The notes beneath the pieces were generated by a model. The model made no database searches. It was not told where the DNA came from and saw nothing but the letters and a program-made list of their open reading frames with translations. 64,000 nt of DNA from positions 62,001 to 126,000 of the forward strand of contig CAMLMH010000003.1 of the NCBI GenBank assembly GCA_946481315.1, given 5' to 3'. Positions within the stretch are counted from its first letter, which is position 1. The number at the start of each line of letters is the position of its first letter. The DNA comes from an uncultured Bacteriovorax sp. Its GTDB lineage: Bacteria > Bdellovibrionota > Bacteriovoracia > Bacteriovoracales > Bacteriovoracaceae. Positions 14,820 to 23,497 of the stretch are shown here, in pieces. The position numbers and the translations under genes are program-made.

Positions 14820-15422
14820 TTATTTGCTTTTTGGTTTATCGAGAATACCTTCACTGATAATATTGATCGTTACTTCATCGCCGACAACGGGACCTGATTC
14901 AATCATTTCGTTGTAATTGATGTTAAAATCTTTGCGGTTGATTTTTCCCGTTGCCTGGACAGCGGCCCTGATCTGATTCCATGAATCCTTAACAGAACCA
15001 GTGTAGGATCCTGTCAGCACCACTTCTTTAGTTACATCTTTAATCATTAAATCACCAGTGACTTTGAAATTTTGTAACGAACCTTTGAAAGATTTACTTT
15101 TAAATGTCATCGTCGGATATTTTTTTGCATCCAAAAAATCTGCACTCTTTAAGTGATCGTCACGTTTTTTTACTGCTGTATCGATTGAATCAATTGGAAC
15201 ACTGACATCCACGCGGGATTTTGTGATGTCTTCATTAAGAACAAATTCTCCTTTTACATCATTAAATCGTCCCTCGACTTGAGAAATAACAAAATGAGGA
15301 ATGATAAATGATACTCGCGTGTGGGCCGGATCTACATTATATTTTCCGGCAACAAATTCAAATTCCGCCAATGCTGAAAAAGATGCCATTAAGAAAGCTG
15401 TCATGATAAATATTTTTTTCAT
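14820..15422 (-). CDS. YceI family periplasmic protein
   Basis: A 200-residue protein with a signal peptide (cleavage near SALA) and a complete YceI lipocalin-like domain: YNVDPAHTRVSFIIPHFVISQVEGRF at the start, then DHLKSADFLDAKKYPTMTFKSK, and KINRKDFNINYNE late. YceI proteins bind isoprenoid or other hydrophobic ligands in the periplasm. A GGGAGGA site lies before the ATG. An 8-base sequence upstream (15504-15511) is the exact complement of the bases next to this SD, so a leader hairpin could affect translation. It is monocistronic as far as can be seen. Confidence 0.93.
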   Translation of the reverse strand: MKKIFIMTAFLMASFSALAEFEFVAGKYNVDPAHTRVSFIIPHFVISQVEGRFNDVKGEFVLNEDITKSRVDVSVPIDSIDTAVKKRDDHLKSADFLDAKKYPTMTFKSKSFKGSLQNFKVTGDLMIKDVTKEVVLTGSYTGSVKDSWNQIRAAVQATGKINRKDFNINYNEMIESGPVVGDEVTINIISEGILDKPKSK

Positions 15423-15432
15423 TTTTTGTCCT

Positions 15433-15511
15433 CCCGGAGATATAAACTAAACTAACAGAGACTCTACAAGCGTGTCTTGGCTTAGGGTGATGGCAGGATG
15501 CAGTCTCCGGG
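15433..15511 (-). promoter_or_regulatory. Long-range pairing in the yceI leader
   Basis: In the minus-strand mRNA, CCCGGAGA (15511-15504) can pair with TCTCCGGG (15440-15433), whose last bases are part of the GGGAGG SD. This would hold the SD in a stem if transcription starts upstream of 15511. The transcription start is unknown. Confidence 0.3.
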
Positions 15512-15555
15512 AAGAAACATTGAATCAAATGCCATTTTTGTCAAAATGATTTGAG

Positions 15556-16344
15556 TTAATTCAAACCGAAACTCACACATCGCATGGAAATGGATGCGTT
15601 CTGAATTTCTTCATATTCAAATTTCATTTCATCACTACTGGAAGAAGCTCCCAGAATGTATAACAATGGATAGTAATGATCCGGTGTCGGAATGGATAAT
15701 CTTCCTGCTTCAGATTTTCCAGTATCAAACTGCAGAGCTTTGAAATCTCTCTTAATGAGTTTCTCTTTGGCCCATTCGTCAAATTCAATGGCCCACTCGT
15801 GTGGTTTTGCCTGCTCGTCCCAGTTTAGTTTGCGCAAATTGTGAACAATGTTTCCGCTTCCGATAATTAAGATTCCTTGCTCTCTTAGCTTCGCCAGATC
15901 CTGTCCGGTTTTAAAATGATACTCTGCCGGTCTCTCCATATAAAGACTCAGTTGCAGCAGGGGAATGTCGGCTTCCGGGTACATATGTTTAAGCACTGAC
16001 CACGTTCCGTGATCATAGCCCCACATCTCATTATCAAGATGAATTTTTGACGGAAGGATGCTGGACTGAATTTTTTTTGCCAGCTCCGGATCTCCGTGTG
16101 CAGGATACTGGACATCAAAAAGGGGCTGAGGAAATCCGTAAAAATCGTGGATGGTTCGCGGATTTTCCGTTCCGGTAACCCATGTCCCTTCTGACATCCA
16201 GTGTGCAGATACACAAAGGATGGCCTTGGGTCTTGGAATTTTTTTTCCCAATTGTTTCAGTGTTCTGGTGAATTCATTGTCGGCCAGAGCATTCATCGGT
16301 GATCCGTGACCTAAAAATAATACCGGCATTTGAGATTTTTCCAT
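15556..16344 (-). CDS. ygiD: DODA-type extradiol ring-cleavage dioxygenase (YgiD-like)
   Basis: A 262-residue cytoplasmic enzyme of the class III extradiol dioxygenase group (4,5-DOPA dioxygenase type). Motifs seen: VLFLGHGSPMNAL with a metal-binding His, AILCVSAHW with a second His, the DFYGFPQPLFDVQYPAHGDP block, the WGYDHGTWSVLKHMYPEADIP block and the GSGNIVHNLR His. A single Zn or Fe is expected. The start at 16344 has GGAG 5 bases upstream and gives the same length as E. coli YgiD; an upstream in-frame ATG at 16389 lacks support. The substrate is unknown in most relatives. Confidence 0.88.
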   Translation of the reverse strand: MEKSQMPVLFLGHGSPMNALADNEFTRTLKQLGKKIPRPKAILCVSAHWMSEGTWVTGTENPRTIHDFYGFPQPLFDVQYPAHGDPELAKKIQSSILPSKIHLDNEMWGYDHGTWSVLKHMYPEADIPLLQLSLYMERPAEYHFKTGQDLAKLREQGILIIGSGNIVHNLRKLNWDEQAKPHEWAIEFDEWAKEKLIKRDFKALQFDTGKSEAGRLSIPTPDHYYPLLYILGASSSSDEMKFEYEEIQNASISMRCVSFGLN

Positions 16345-16482
16345 AAGCTCTCCAGTCATGATTAGCTCATGTGTGGTTTTATTGTTCAAGAGATATGTAT
16401 TTAATATTTTTTACTCGGTATGTAGTTTAAAATGCTGCGAAATAATGTAAATTATATTTTGTCTTAGAGACAGGAGCCCAAT

Positions 16483-18714
16483 GTGAATCATCTTCCCCTC
16501 ATGATAACTGACCTGGCCATAATCCTTGCCGCAGCAGCTATCAGTATCCTGGTTTTCAGCAGATTTAAACAACCTGTTGTCCTGGGGTATTTGATTGCAG
16601 GATTTGCCGTCGGACCGCATTTTAAAATATGGCCAACGGTAGTGGATACAGAAGGAGTAAAACTCTGGGCAGAAATTGGAGTGATCTTTCTGCTCTTTGG
16701 TCTTGGTTTGGAATTCAGTTTCAAAAAACTGGCAAAAGTAGGAAAGAGTGCTTCCATTGCAGCTGGTTGTGAAGTCGTAACCATGATGGGGGCAGGGTAT
16801 CTTCTCGGGCGTGCTTTTGGCTGGACTGGGATGGACAGTATTTATCTGGGAGCCATTTTATCAATGTCATCGACAACAATTATTATCCGCGCCTTTGGAG
16901 AAGCAGGTCTCAAAGGGAAAGGATTTGTCGGTTTGGTTTTCGGAATACTTATTGTTGAAGATTTGCTGGCTATTTTGCTAATGGTCTTTTTAACAGAAAT
17001 TAGCGGATCAGGAAATTTTTCAGCGGGTAATATATTATATCTTACTGCGCGACTTGGTTTTTTTCTGCTGATTTGGTTTTTAGTCGGAATATACCTGCTG
17101 CCTTCATTACTTAAAAAATTCCGCAATCTGCTTTCAGGTGAAATCATGCTGATCTTGTCCATCAGCCTGTGTTTTCTAATGGTCGTGCTTGCCTCTAAGG
17201 CCGGTTTTTCTGCGGCCTTGGGAGCCTTTATTATGGGCTCGATTCTCGCCGAGACACAGGAAGGTGAGCGGATTGAACATCTAATCGTCGGTGTAAAAGA
17301 TCTTTTTGCCGCAGTTTTTTTTGTATCGGTTGGAATGCTGATCGACCTGGAAGTTCTGCGGGAAAATTTTGGAGTCGTCCTAATAATTACGGTTGTGACT
17401 ATTGTGGGTAAACTAATCGGTTCTGGCATTGGTGCAATTCTTTCCGGACAGAGTCTGAAAAAGTCTGTTCAGGCCGGCATGAGTTTGGCGCAAATCGGAG
17501 AGTTTTCATTTATCATCGCAACACTGGGGATGACTCTGAAAGTGACCAGTCCTTTTTTATATCCCATCGTCATTGCTGTTTCTGCTGTTACAACATTTAC
17601 CACACCCTACATGATCAGGTTATCTGAACCTTTTTATAACTGGTTTGAAAAAAAGCTACCTGAAAGAGTACTGAGAAATTTTGAAAAGTACGAACAGGTT
17701 ATGGCAGCCAACTCACAGCTGAGTACATTTAGTCTTTTCTGGAGAATGTACGGACTGGTCATTCTCTTAAATGCTGTCGTGGTCATCGCCATATCTTTGG
17801 GGACAGTGAAGTATATTCAACCATTTTTATTCTCCACTTTTGGTGACACTCTCGTGGTCCGCGCTCTTGCCAGTATACTTGCGCTTATTGCTTCAGCTCC
17901 TTTTCTGGGAGCACTCATATTAAAAGCGCCAAAGAATCTATCCGAAGAGGAGGCGAGTACCTTGTCGCGACTCAGAAGCCTGCAGTTTGGTGTAATCGTA
18001 ATGCGTGTGCTGATTGCTTTTGGCCTGATTATTTTTCTTTTTAAACAATTCAGTACCACTGAAAATCTATTCCTGGTTATAGCTATTTTAGTGTCTGTCC
18101 TTATTTTTTCCATCCGCAAATTCTTAAAACCTATATATATTGCAGTTGAAAAGCACTTCATTGAAAACCTCAATGCAAAGGAGCTGGCAGAAATGGAAAA
18201 AATGATAAATCTACCGGAACTCGCCCCGTGGGACGCGACGCTAGTAGATTTCACTTTGTCGTCTGATTCTGCCCTGGCCGGAATAACGCTGGAGGAGTCG
18301 CGTTTTCGAACTGTAACCGGAGCCACAATCGCGATGATTGAACGCGGTCGTCGTCGTATACTAGCGCCCAGCCGATCAGAAAGACTGCTGCCTAATGATC
18401 AGATTTATCTGATTGGAACAGATGAACAGCTAAGCGCAGCTCAGGCATTGATTGAAGTTGAATATAAGGAATACTTTGCGCGTGATAACGATTTATTTAA
18501 TCTGGAAACGGTTTATATAAGTGAAAAATCAGTTTTTGCCAATAAATCAATCCGCGACATCGGTATTGGTCAGCATCTGGGTGTTTTGATTGTTGGAATC
18601 GAGCGAAAAAAGGAAAGAATTCTCAATCCTGAATCTTATACGCTGATCCTGCCCGGTGATATGCTGTGGGTGTTTGGCAATAGTGATCATATTAAACTCT
18701 TGAAGGAATCTTGA
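16483..18714 (+). CDS. CPA2 family monovalent cation:proton antiporter with two TrkA-C domains
   Basis: A 743-residue inner-membrane protein. The first ~380 residues are a 12-helix Na+/H+ exchanger domain (QPVVLGYLIAGFAVGP and GVIFLLFGLGLEFS are KefB-like). More helices follow (about 420-560), then two TrkA-C (RCK-C) domains at about 590-740, with the repeated pattern LPNDQIYLIGTDEQL and LPGDMLWVFGNSDHI. There is no TrkA-N nucleotide-binding domain, so the C-terminal domains may sense a nucleotide directly. Expected role: K+ or Na+ efflux and pH homeostasis. It starts at GTG with GGAG 7 bases upstream. No other gene is linked. Confidence 0.9.
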   Translation: MNHLPLMITDLAIILAAAAISILVFSRFKQPVVLGYLIAGFAVGPHFKIWPTVVDTEGVKLWAEIGVIFLLFGLGLEFSFKKLAKVGKSASIAAGCEVVTMMGAGYLLGRAFGWTGMDSIYLGAILSMSSTTIIIRAFGEAGLKGKGFVGLVFGILIVEDLLAILLMVFLTEISGSGNFSAGNILYLTARLGFFLLIWFLVGIYLLPSLLKKFRNLLSGEIMLILSISLCFLMVVLASKAGFSAALGAFIMGSILAETQEGERIEHLIVGVKDLFAAVFFVSVGMLIDLEVLRENFGVVLIITVVTIVGKLIGSGIGAILSGQSLKKSVQAGMSLAQIGEFSFIIATLGMTLKVTSPFLYPIVIAVSAVTTFTTPYMIRLSEPFYNWFEKKLPERVLRNFEKYEQVMAANSQLSTFSLFWRMYGLVILLNAVVVIAISLGTVKYIQPFLFSTFGDTLVVRALASILALIASAPFLGALILKAPKNLSEEEASTLSRLRSLQFGVIVMRVLIAFGLIIFLFKQFSTTENLFLVIAILVSVLIFSIRKFLKPIYIAVEKHFIENLNAKELAEMEKMINLPELAPWDATLVDFTLSSDSALAGITLEESRFRTVTGATIAMIERGRRRILAPSRSERLLPNDQIYLIGTDEQLSAAQALIEVEYKEYFARDNDLFNLETVYISEKSVFANKSIRDIGIGQHLGVLIVGIERKKERILNPESYTLILPGDMLWVFGNSDHIKLLKES

Positions 18715-18789
18715 GATTCCAAACTGCATCTGCATCGTGCTTAACTGTAGTTGTTCAAAGTATATATTTCCTAGGCAGAAGGAGATGTT

Positions 18790-20100
18790 ATGGATCAATC
18801 AGTCCAGTATTCAACTGATAATGAACTGCAGAAGCTAAAAAATGTTCTTAGTGAATTGCCTCAGGCAATTGAAATTAAGCTAAAGGTCGGAGAAGTTTTT
18901 AATTCCATTCATCACAGAATGATTCAGGGACAAGATTACGAAGTCATTCTGGATAGTGTTTTTAATTCCCTGGACAATGTCATTCCTTTTGATCGCATTG
19001 GAATAGCCCTGCTGGAAAATAATGATAAGATCATGGCCAATAAATGGGTAAGATCCAAACTTCCTATTCGGGAGATTGATAAAAAATATAAAGCAGATAT
19101 TAGTAGAAGCAGCCTGAAAAGTGTCATTGAAAACAAGCGTCCTCGGATAATTTCTGATTTGCAGAAATATCTGGATGAACATCCTGAATCTCAATCGACC
19201 AGGCTCATTTTGAAAGACGGTATTCGCTCCAGTTTAACCTGTCCTTTAATTCATAACGATGAAGCCATTGGCTGCATTTTCTTTTCCAGCAGTAAACCCA
19301 ATACCTATAGCAATGTCCATGTTGAGATTTTCATGGAAATCTCTTTGAGCTTATCACTTATCATTGAACAGGCTTTGATGAAAAAAAGTCTTGCCGAAAA
19401 TCAATTTAAAGAAAAAATCTTTCGCTCTACAATCCATGATCTTAATAATCCCTTAGCCGTTATAAAGGCTACGCTCGAATTGTTAATAAAGAAAGAATGG
19501 TTCAATGATTTGAATGACAACCTTAAAAAATCTTTTCTCACTCTAAAGCGTAATTCGGAAGCAATGATCAATATGGTTAACGAAATCGCTGAAGTGAATA
19601 AGTTAATATCACCTACCACCAAAATAAAAATCAGGAGAGTTAAACTTTCAGATTTTCTCCTGTTAATTCACAGCGATAGTACCAAACTAGGAAGTCAGAA
19701 AAATATAAAAGTGCGAATGCATAAAAGTGAACATCTCCCGGAAGAGGCGAGTTTCGACGCTCTTTATATAAAAAGGGCGATGGAAAATTTAATTTCTAAT
19801 TCTATTAAATATTCCCGGCCTCACACGACTATCCTGATAAAGATAGATGTTGATGACAATCGTTTAATTTTTTCTGTCATTGATGAAGGACTGGGAATTC
19901 CGTCAGATGAACATTGTAAACTTTTTAAAGAATTTGGGAAAACCAGTGTTCGGCCAACATCGGGTGAATCTTCCAGTGGATTAGGTCTGGCCAGCGTGAA
20001 AAGAATTATAGAAGCTCATCATGGTGATATTTCCGTGCAAAGTGAAGTCGACGTTGGCTCGACCTTTAGTTTCTGGATTCCTGTCCATCCTCTCCATTAA
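18790..20100 (+). CDS. GAF domain sensor histidine kinase
   Basis: A 436-residue soluble kinase. Residues about 40-195 form a GAF sensor domain (VIPFDRIGIALLENNDKI, SSLTCPLIHNDEAIGCIFFSS). An H-box follows at about 215 (STIHDLNNPLAVIKATLELL, the His before D-L-N-N-P), then an HATPase_c domain with an N-box (ENLISNSIKYS), G1 (DEGLGIP) and G2 (GLGLASVKRIIEAHHG). No transmembrane helix or receiver is present. AAGGAG precedes the ATG. No response regulator is adjacent, so it is an orphan kinase. The GAF ligand is unknown. Confidence 0.92.
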   Translation: MDQSVQYSTDNELQKLKNVLSELPQAIEIKLKVGEVFNSIHHRMIQGQDYEVILDSVFNSLDNVIPFDRIGIALLENNDKIMANKWVRSKLPIREIDKKYKADISRSSLKSVIENKRPRIISDLQKYLDEHPESQSTRLILKDGIRSSLTCPLIHNDEAIGCIFFSSSKPNTYSNVHVEIFMEISLSLSLIIEQALMKKSLAENQFKEKIFRSTIHDLNNPLAVIKATLELLIKKEWFNDLNDNLKKSFLTLKRNSEAMINMVNEIAEVNKLISPTTKIKIRRVKLSDFLLLIHSDSTKLGSQKNIKVRMHKSEHLPEEASFDALYIKRAMENLISNSIKYSRPHTTILIKIDVDDNRLIFSVIDEGLGIPSDEHCKLFKEFGKTSVRPTSGESSSGLGLASVKRIIEAHHGDISVQSEVDVGSTFSFWIPVHPLH

Positions 20101-20214
20101 AGGCTCAAAAAGAGGGCAATAATTGGCCTTCAGGACGCATTTAAGTGGCTGAAAATAAATGAATAAAAACTCATCAATTGTTCCGTACTCACTTTCATGT
20201 TCTAATATGCTGGA

Positions 20215-21066
20215 ATGAAAAGAGTTTTAATCTTCTGCGTTTTTCTCCTTTGTTTTAAAGTTCTGGCGACAGAAAAAAAAGGCCCTTCTGGGTGCCGGGA
20301 ATTTGCTCTACCTGAAGATACTAAGCTTGATCAATTCATCAATAATTCGGCTAAAGTGACCGGTGCACTCTGTAATCAGGAAGTCACCCGTTACGCTCTT
20401 TTAAAATTAACTAATGCTCATCTCTGCCGAGACCTGGCCCTGGATCCATCGCTAAAAAGTAAAGTGAAGCGGCGATTGAACTGTGAAAAATTGCTGAGTC
20501 CTATAAAAACACCTGCAGAATGTCTTCCCCATCTGGATGACGAAGCAAAAAATCTGCTAAAGATCCACGCCCGACTTTCCCGGCTGGAACCTGATAGTTC
20601 TCCGGATCAGTTGCATAATGAATTGCTGACAATTTATATGAATCGCCTGGTTACTAACGGTGAACGAGCACCGGGAAGAGGGAACCTTCGGGCCTATGTC
20701 ACTAACAATTTACCTGCCATCGCTTTCGGTGTACTCAAAGAAAATGCAGATCTTAGTCTTTCCGACAAATCAGACTATCTGGTGTGTGTAGAACAAACTT
20801 ATCGCTTCCTGGATTCATCGACACCCGAGTCTGCTTACCTGCGCTTTAAAGGTTACACGCTGGACTTTTACGATGAGACTTCCAAAAAGGATAAAGGTGA
20901 TCAAGTCGCCCACGCCTTCACCCAGCTAACCTCTCCAGATGGTAAGCTTTATGTTTTCGATTCCTGGAGAGGCGAATCTAAGCCGTTTGACTCTTCTGTT
21001 ACAGGAAAAGATTCGCGCGGAGCTAATCGCAAAGAATTTCGTCAGAAGCCTCTAAATAGTCTCTAA
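20215..21066 (+). CDS. Secreted hypothetical protein
   Basis: A 283-residue protein with a clear signal peptide (MKRVLIFCVFLLCFKVLA). The N-terminal half has several cysteines (GCREF, ALCNQE, HLCRDL, LNCEKLL, AECLPHL) that could form disulfides. The C-terminal half contains LLTIYMNRLVTNGERAPGRGNLRAYV and ends with an FTQLTSPDGKLYVFDSWRGE segment. I recognise no family. The SD is weak (CTGGA next to the ATG). It stands alone between a kinase and a REP-like palindrome. It is probably periplasmic or exported. Confidence 0.75.
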   Translation: MKRVLIFCVFLLCFKVLATEKKGPSGCREFALPEDTKLDQFINNSAKVTGALCNQEVTRYALLKLTNAHLCRDLALDPSLKSKVKRRLNCEKLLSPIKTPAECLPHLDDEAKNLLKIHARLSRLEPDSSPDQLHNELLTIYMNRLVTNGERAPGRGNLRAYVTNNLPAIAFGVLKENADLSLSDKSDYLVCVEQTYRFLDSSTPESAYLRFKGYTLDFYDETSKKDKGDQVAHAFTQLTSPDGKLYVFDSWRGESKPFDSSVTGKDSRGANRKEFRQKPLNSL

Positions 21067-21067
21067 T

Positions 21068-21120
21068 GGTTCCAACACACTTTTCTTGTTGCGATGTGAC
21101 CAGATAAGTGTGTTGGAACC
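21068..21120. repeat. REP-like palindrome, copy with CAACACAC core
   Basis: GGTTCCAACACACTT and AAGTGTGTTGGAACC form a stem with compensated changes relative to copies 1 and 4, between two convergent genes. The centre holds TTGCGATGTGAC. Confidence 0.75.
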
Positions 21121-21122
21121 TT

Positions 21123-22001
21123 TTAAGGCAGACCGAAACAGCATCGGCCCAGCTCACCATTTCTGAAGTCCAGTAGGAGAAGTTTGTAAACGCGCTCGAA
21201 ATCTATTTCGCCTTTGTGCTGGATACAGCCGCGAACTTTGGCAATTTTTTTCAGAATGGTTTCAGTATCATCTTCCAGATTTTCCAGCTTGTAGCGGTTC
21301 ATAAATGTTTTAGACTGCTCTGCTTTGAAATAGTCCACCAAATAGCGGGCCGGTTTTTCTATGCCCACAACATCATCCGGAATAGCGTTAATTGCACTTA
21401 ACCACAGCCCGTGTTCTTCACGTGCTATTTTCGGAGGCATCACACCAGGGGTATCCATTAACTCACAATGCTTGTCCACGACAATCCATTGCTGAGTCTG
21501 AGTGTGGCCGGGTTTATCAGCAGTTTTCACTACATTTTTTCCGGCAAGTTGATTAATAATTGTGGATTTTCCGGTATTAGGTAATCCCAGGAGCATGATC
21601 CTGATTTTGGATTTTACCGGAGCAGCGGGATTTGCCAGATTTCTTTTTTGCTGGACGAGCTGGCGTGCTTCTTTCATCACTTTTTTCATGGCCGCTTTAT
21701 CAAAACAGTCGATGAAGACAAAATTGTATCCAGAAGATTTAAACCAGTCTTCCCATAGATGAAGTTTTTTAGGATCGGCAAGATTAGATTTGTTAAGTAA
21801 AATCAAACGCGGCTTTTGCCGGAGTAATTCATCCAGTGTGTTGTTACCAGAAGCTAGCGGTGCTCTTGCATCGCGGATTTCAAAGACGATGTCGACGAGA
21901 TGTAGTTTTTCCTTAATTTCTTTAATGGCACGGGCCATATGCCCGGGATACCAGTTAATAGGGGAAGGCTGTAGATGCTCCAGACCGTCATCTGGTTTCA
22001 A
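21123..22001 (-). CDS. rbgA: Ribosome biogenesis GTPase YlqF/RbgA
   Basis: A 292-residue circularly permuted GTPase needed for late assembly of the large ribosomal subunit. The G motifs come in permuted order: NKSN (G4, residues 70-73), GLPNTGKST (G1, 139-147) and DTPG (G3, near 178). The N-terminal INWYPGHMARA and EIRDARAPLASGN segments and the C-terminal GCIQHKGEIDFERVYKLLLLDFRNGELG are typical. It starts four bases before the end of the upstream small secreted gene, so it is coupled to that gene and to a Hint-like gene, an odd context for a ribosome assembly factor. Confidence 0.93.
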   Translation of the reverse strand: MKPDDGLEHLQPSPINWYPGHMARAIKEIKEKLHLVDIVFEIRDARAPLASGNNTLDELLRQKPRLILLNKSNLADPKKLHLWEDWFKSSGYNFVFIDCFDKAAMKKVMKEARQLVQQKRNLANPAAPVKSKIRIMLLGLPNTGKSTIINQLAGKNVVKTADKPGHTQTQQWIVVDKHCELMDTPGVMPPKIAREEHGLWLSAINAIPDDVVGIEKPARYLVDYFKAEQSKTFMNRYKLENLEDDTETILKKIAKVRGCIQHKGEIDFERVYKLLLLDFRNGELGRCCFGLP

Positions 22002-22288
22002 TTTTTTCTTCTCCAGATTTCCTGATCGGATATGCGGATACTTTCCATTTCACCTTCACCTTCAAGATGTGTAAGCGCCACAAAGGTGCAAGTAACAGCA
22101 GGAATTTCATCCGGCCAATTTATCCAGTAAGTGTGAATGCCAATGACTGTATCAGCAGCATGTGGACGTTCCACCAGGTAATTGCGGATAGACCTAATCG
22201 CATATTGAATATCATTCATCTGACAGCTTAAAGCTGCGGTTGAAAATCCAAATACACTCAGGATGAGAAGCTGTTTTAATTTTTTCAC
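21998..22288 (-). CDS. Small secreted hypothetical protein
   Basis: A 96-residue protein starting at GTG with AGGA about 6 bases upstream; it has a signal peptide (to about ALSC) and two more features, WINWPDEIPAVTCTFVALTHLEGE and a charged end. The GTG shares its G with the TAG stop of the upstream Hint-like gene and the stop overlaps rbgA by four bases, so three genes form a tight operon. I recognise no family. A cysteine after SCQ suggests a possible lipoprotein, but the box is poor. Confidence 0.68.
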   Translation of the reverse strand: MKKLKQLLILSVFGFSTAALSCQMNDIQYAIRSIRNYLVERPHAADTVIGIHTYWINWPDEIPAVTCTFVALTHLEGEGEMESIRISDQEIWRRKN

Positions 22289-22833
22289 TAAAATTCCTGT
22301 CCGAGAAATGCGCGAATAGGATAGTGATCATTTATACGTATTTCGACTTTATAGGAACCCAGATAAATACCGTTAGCTAAAAATAAATTTTCCGTTACAA
22401 AATTAGATTCGGGAGCAATGGCCACAATCATTGCATTAGTTCTACCCAGGGCCAGATAATGAATTTCAACAACGTTTCCTTTGGCATCGACCAGCTGGTC
22501 ATTAATAACCAGGTCCTTGGCACGTTTCAGAACACCCGACTGAGTTAAAACTGGTTGATCAAGAGTCATAATAAGAGACTGATTCTCACCAAAATTTAAA
22601 TAGACGACGTTCTGTTCAATCCGATCGGCACTAGAGAACATTAATTTCTGATTTTTTGGTTTTATATTATAGGGTGCTGATCCTTCCGCTACAGAAATAA
22701 TCAGGTCTCCCCGAATAAGCTGTTCAATCGCAATTTGGCCATCCGGCGTTCCAATAAGCGTGTCGCCCGTGACAGAAGCAGAAGCTGAATAGTTAAGCAT
22801 GAGAGTTAAGGCAGTGATAAAGAAAAATTTCAT
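22288..22833 (-). CDS. Secreted degenerate Hint-domain protein
   Basis: About 181 residues: a signal peptide (MKFFFITALTLMLNYSASA) and a Hint (hedgehog/intein) fold shown by VTGDTLIGTPDGQIAIEQLIRGDLIIS, LDQPVLTQSGVLKRAKDLVINDQLVDAKGNVVEI and NFVTENLFLANGIYLGSY. Key autoprocessing residues are altered: the first position is Ser rather than Cys, the block-B T-x2-H reads T-L-D-Q, and the final His-Asn is missing. Self-cleavage is therefore unlikely. The start at 22833 has AGGA 6 bases upstream; 22872 and 22839 are alternatives. It leads a coupled operon with a small secreted protein and rbgA. Confidence 0.65.
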   Translation of the reverse strand: MKFFFITALTLMLNYSASASVTGDTLIGTPDGQIAIEQLIRGDLIISVAEGSAPYNIKPKNQKLMFSSADRIEQNVVYLNFGENQSLIMTLDQPVLTQSGVLKRAKDLVINDQLVDAKGNVVEIHYLALGRTNAMIVAIAPESNFVTENLFLANGIYLGSYKVEIRINDHYPIRAFLGQEF

Positions 22834-22964
22834 AGTCATCCTGCAAGGAAAAAGGTTAAAACTTGTGGCCAATTTACACTAACAAATTCAGTACGGCAGG
22901 CCAATTCTTAGGTGTGTATTTTCTATAGTGACCCATTCTCAAAGACTTGTGCTATAGTGGTGCT

Positions 22965-23417
22965 ATGAAAATGAAACCGCAACTCATCTGGATCGACGCA
23001 GACGCCTGCCCTAAAGCTGTAAAAGAGGTCGTCTTCAAAACCAGCGGCAGATTAAAAATTCCTCTAAAATTAGTCGCGAATTCCTATCAAAACATACCTC
23101 ACTCAGAGTTAGTTCGGCTCATTATTGTCGAGAAAGGAGATGATGTAGCAGATAAATATATCGTGGATCATGTGGGCAAGGGTGATTTGGTCATTACTGC
23201 TGACATTCCTCTGGCTGCCCAGGTTGTAGAAAGAGAGGCCATTGCCATTAATCCGCGCGGAGAGATTTATACGGAAGAAAATATTGGGGAAGCTTTATCT
23301 ATGCGCAATTTTATGAAAGAGCTGCGCGATGGAGGTGGCTTAACGGGAGGCCCTGCTGCATTTAGTGCAAGGGATGTATCGGAATTTGCTAATTCACTTA
23401 ATAAACTGCTGAGTTAA
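22965..23417 (+). CDS. YaiI/YqxD family protein (DUF188)
   Basis: A 150-residue cytoplasmic protein of the DUF188 PIN-like family: IWIDADACPKAVKEVV at the start, then DVADKYIVDHVGKGDLVITADIPLA, AIAINPRGEIYTEENI and the end GGPAAFSARDVSEFANSLNKLL. Acidic residues in DADACP and TADIPLA could bind a metal as in PIN nucleases; the true function is unknown. I choose the ATG at 22965 rather than an upstream TTG. The SD is weak. Its 3' end converges on the MACPF-like gene. Confidence 0.92.
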   Translation: MKMKPQLIWIDADACPKAVKEVVFKTSGRLKIPLKLVANSYQNIPHSELVRLIIVEKGDDVADKYIVDHVGKGDLVITADIPLAAQVVEREAIAINPRGEIYTEENIGEALSMRNFMKELRDGGGLTGGPAAFSARDVSEFANSLNKLLS

Positions 23418-23450
23418 CTCAATAAAGGAATTTTTCATTTAACCCAAAGA

Positions 23451-23475
23451 TGCTCAGTAAAATATTAACTGAGCA
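23451..23475. terminator. Hairpin between convergent genes
   Basis: TGCTCAGT and ACTGAGCA form a perfect 8-base stem with a 9-base loop between the DUF188 and MACPF-like genes. No T-run follows on either strand, so termination is only a possibility. Confidence 0.35.
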
Positions 23476-23497
23476 CCTGAGGGGATTGACCGGACCT

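Noticed and set aside
16842..18326. Long minus-strand ORFs inside the CPA2 antiporter gene
   Set aside because: They are basic, serine- and isoleucine-rich antisense shadows of hydrophobic helices without any motif.
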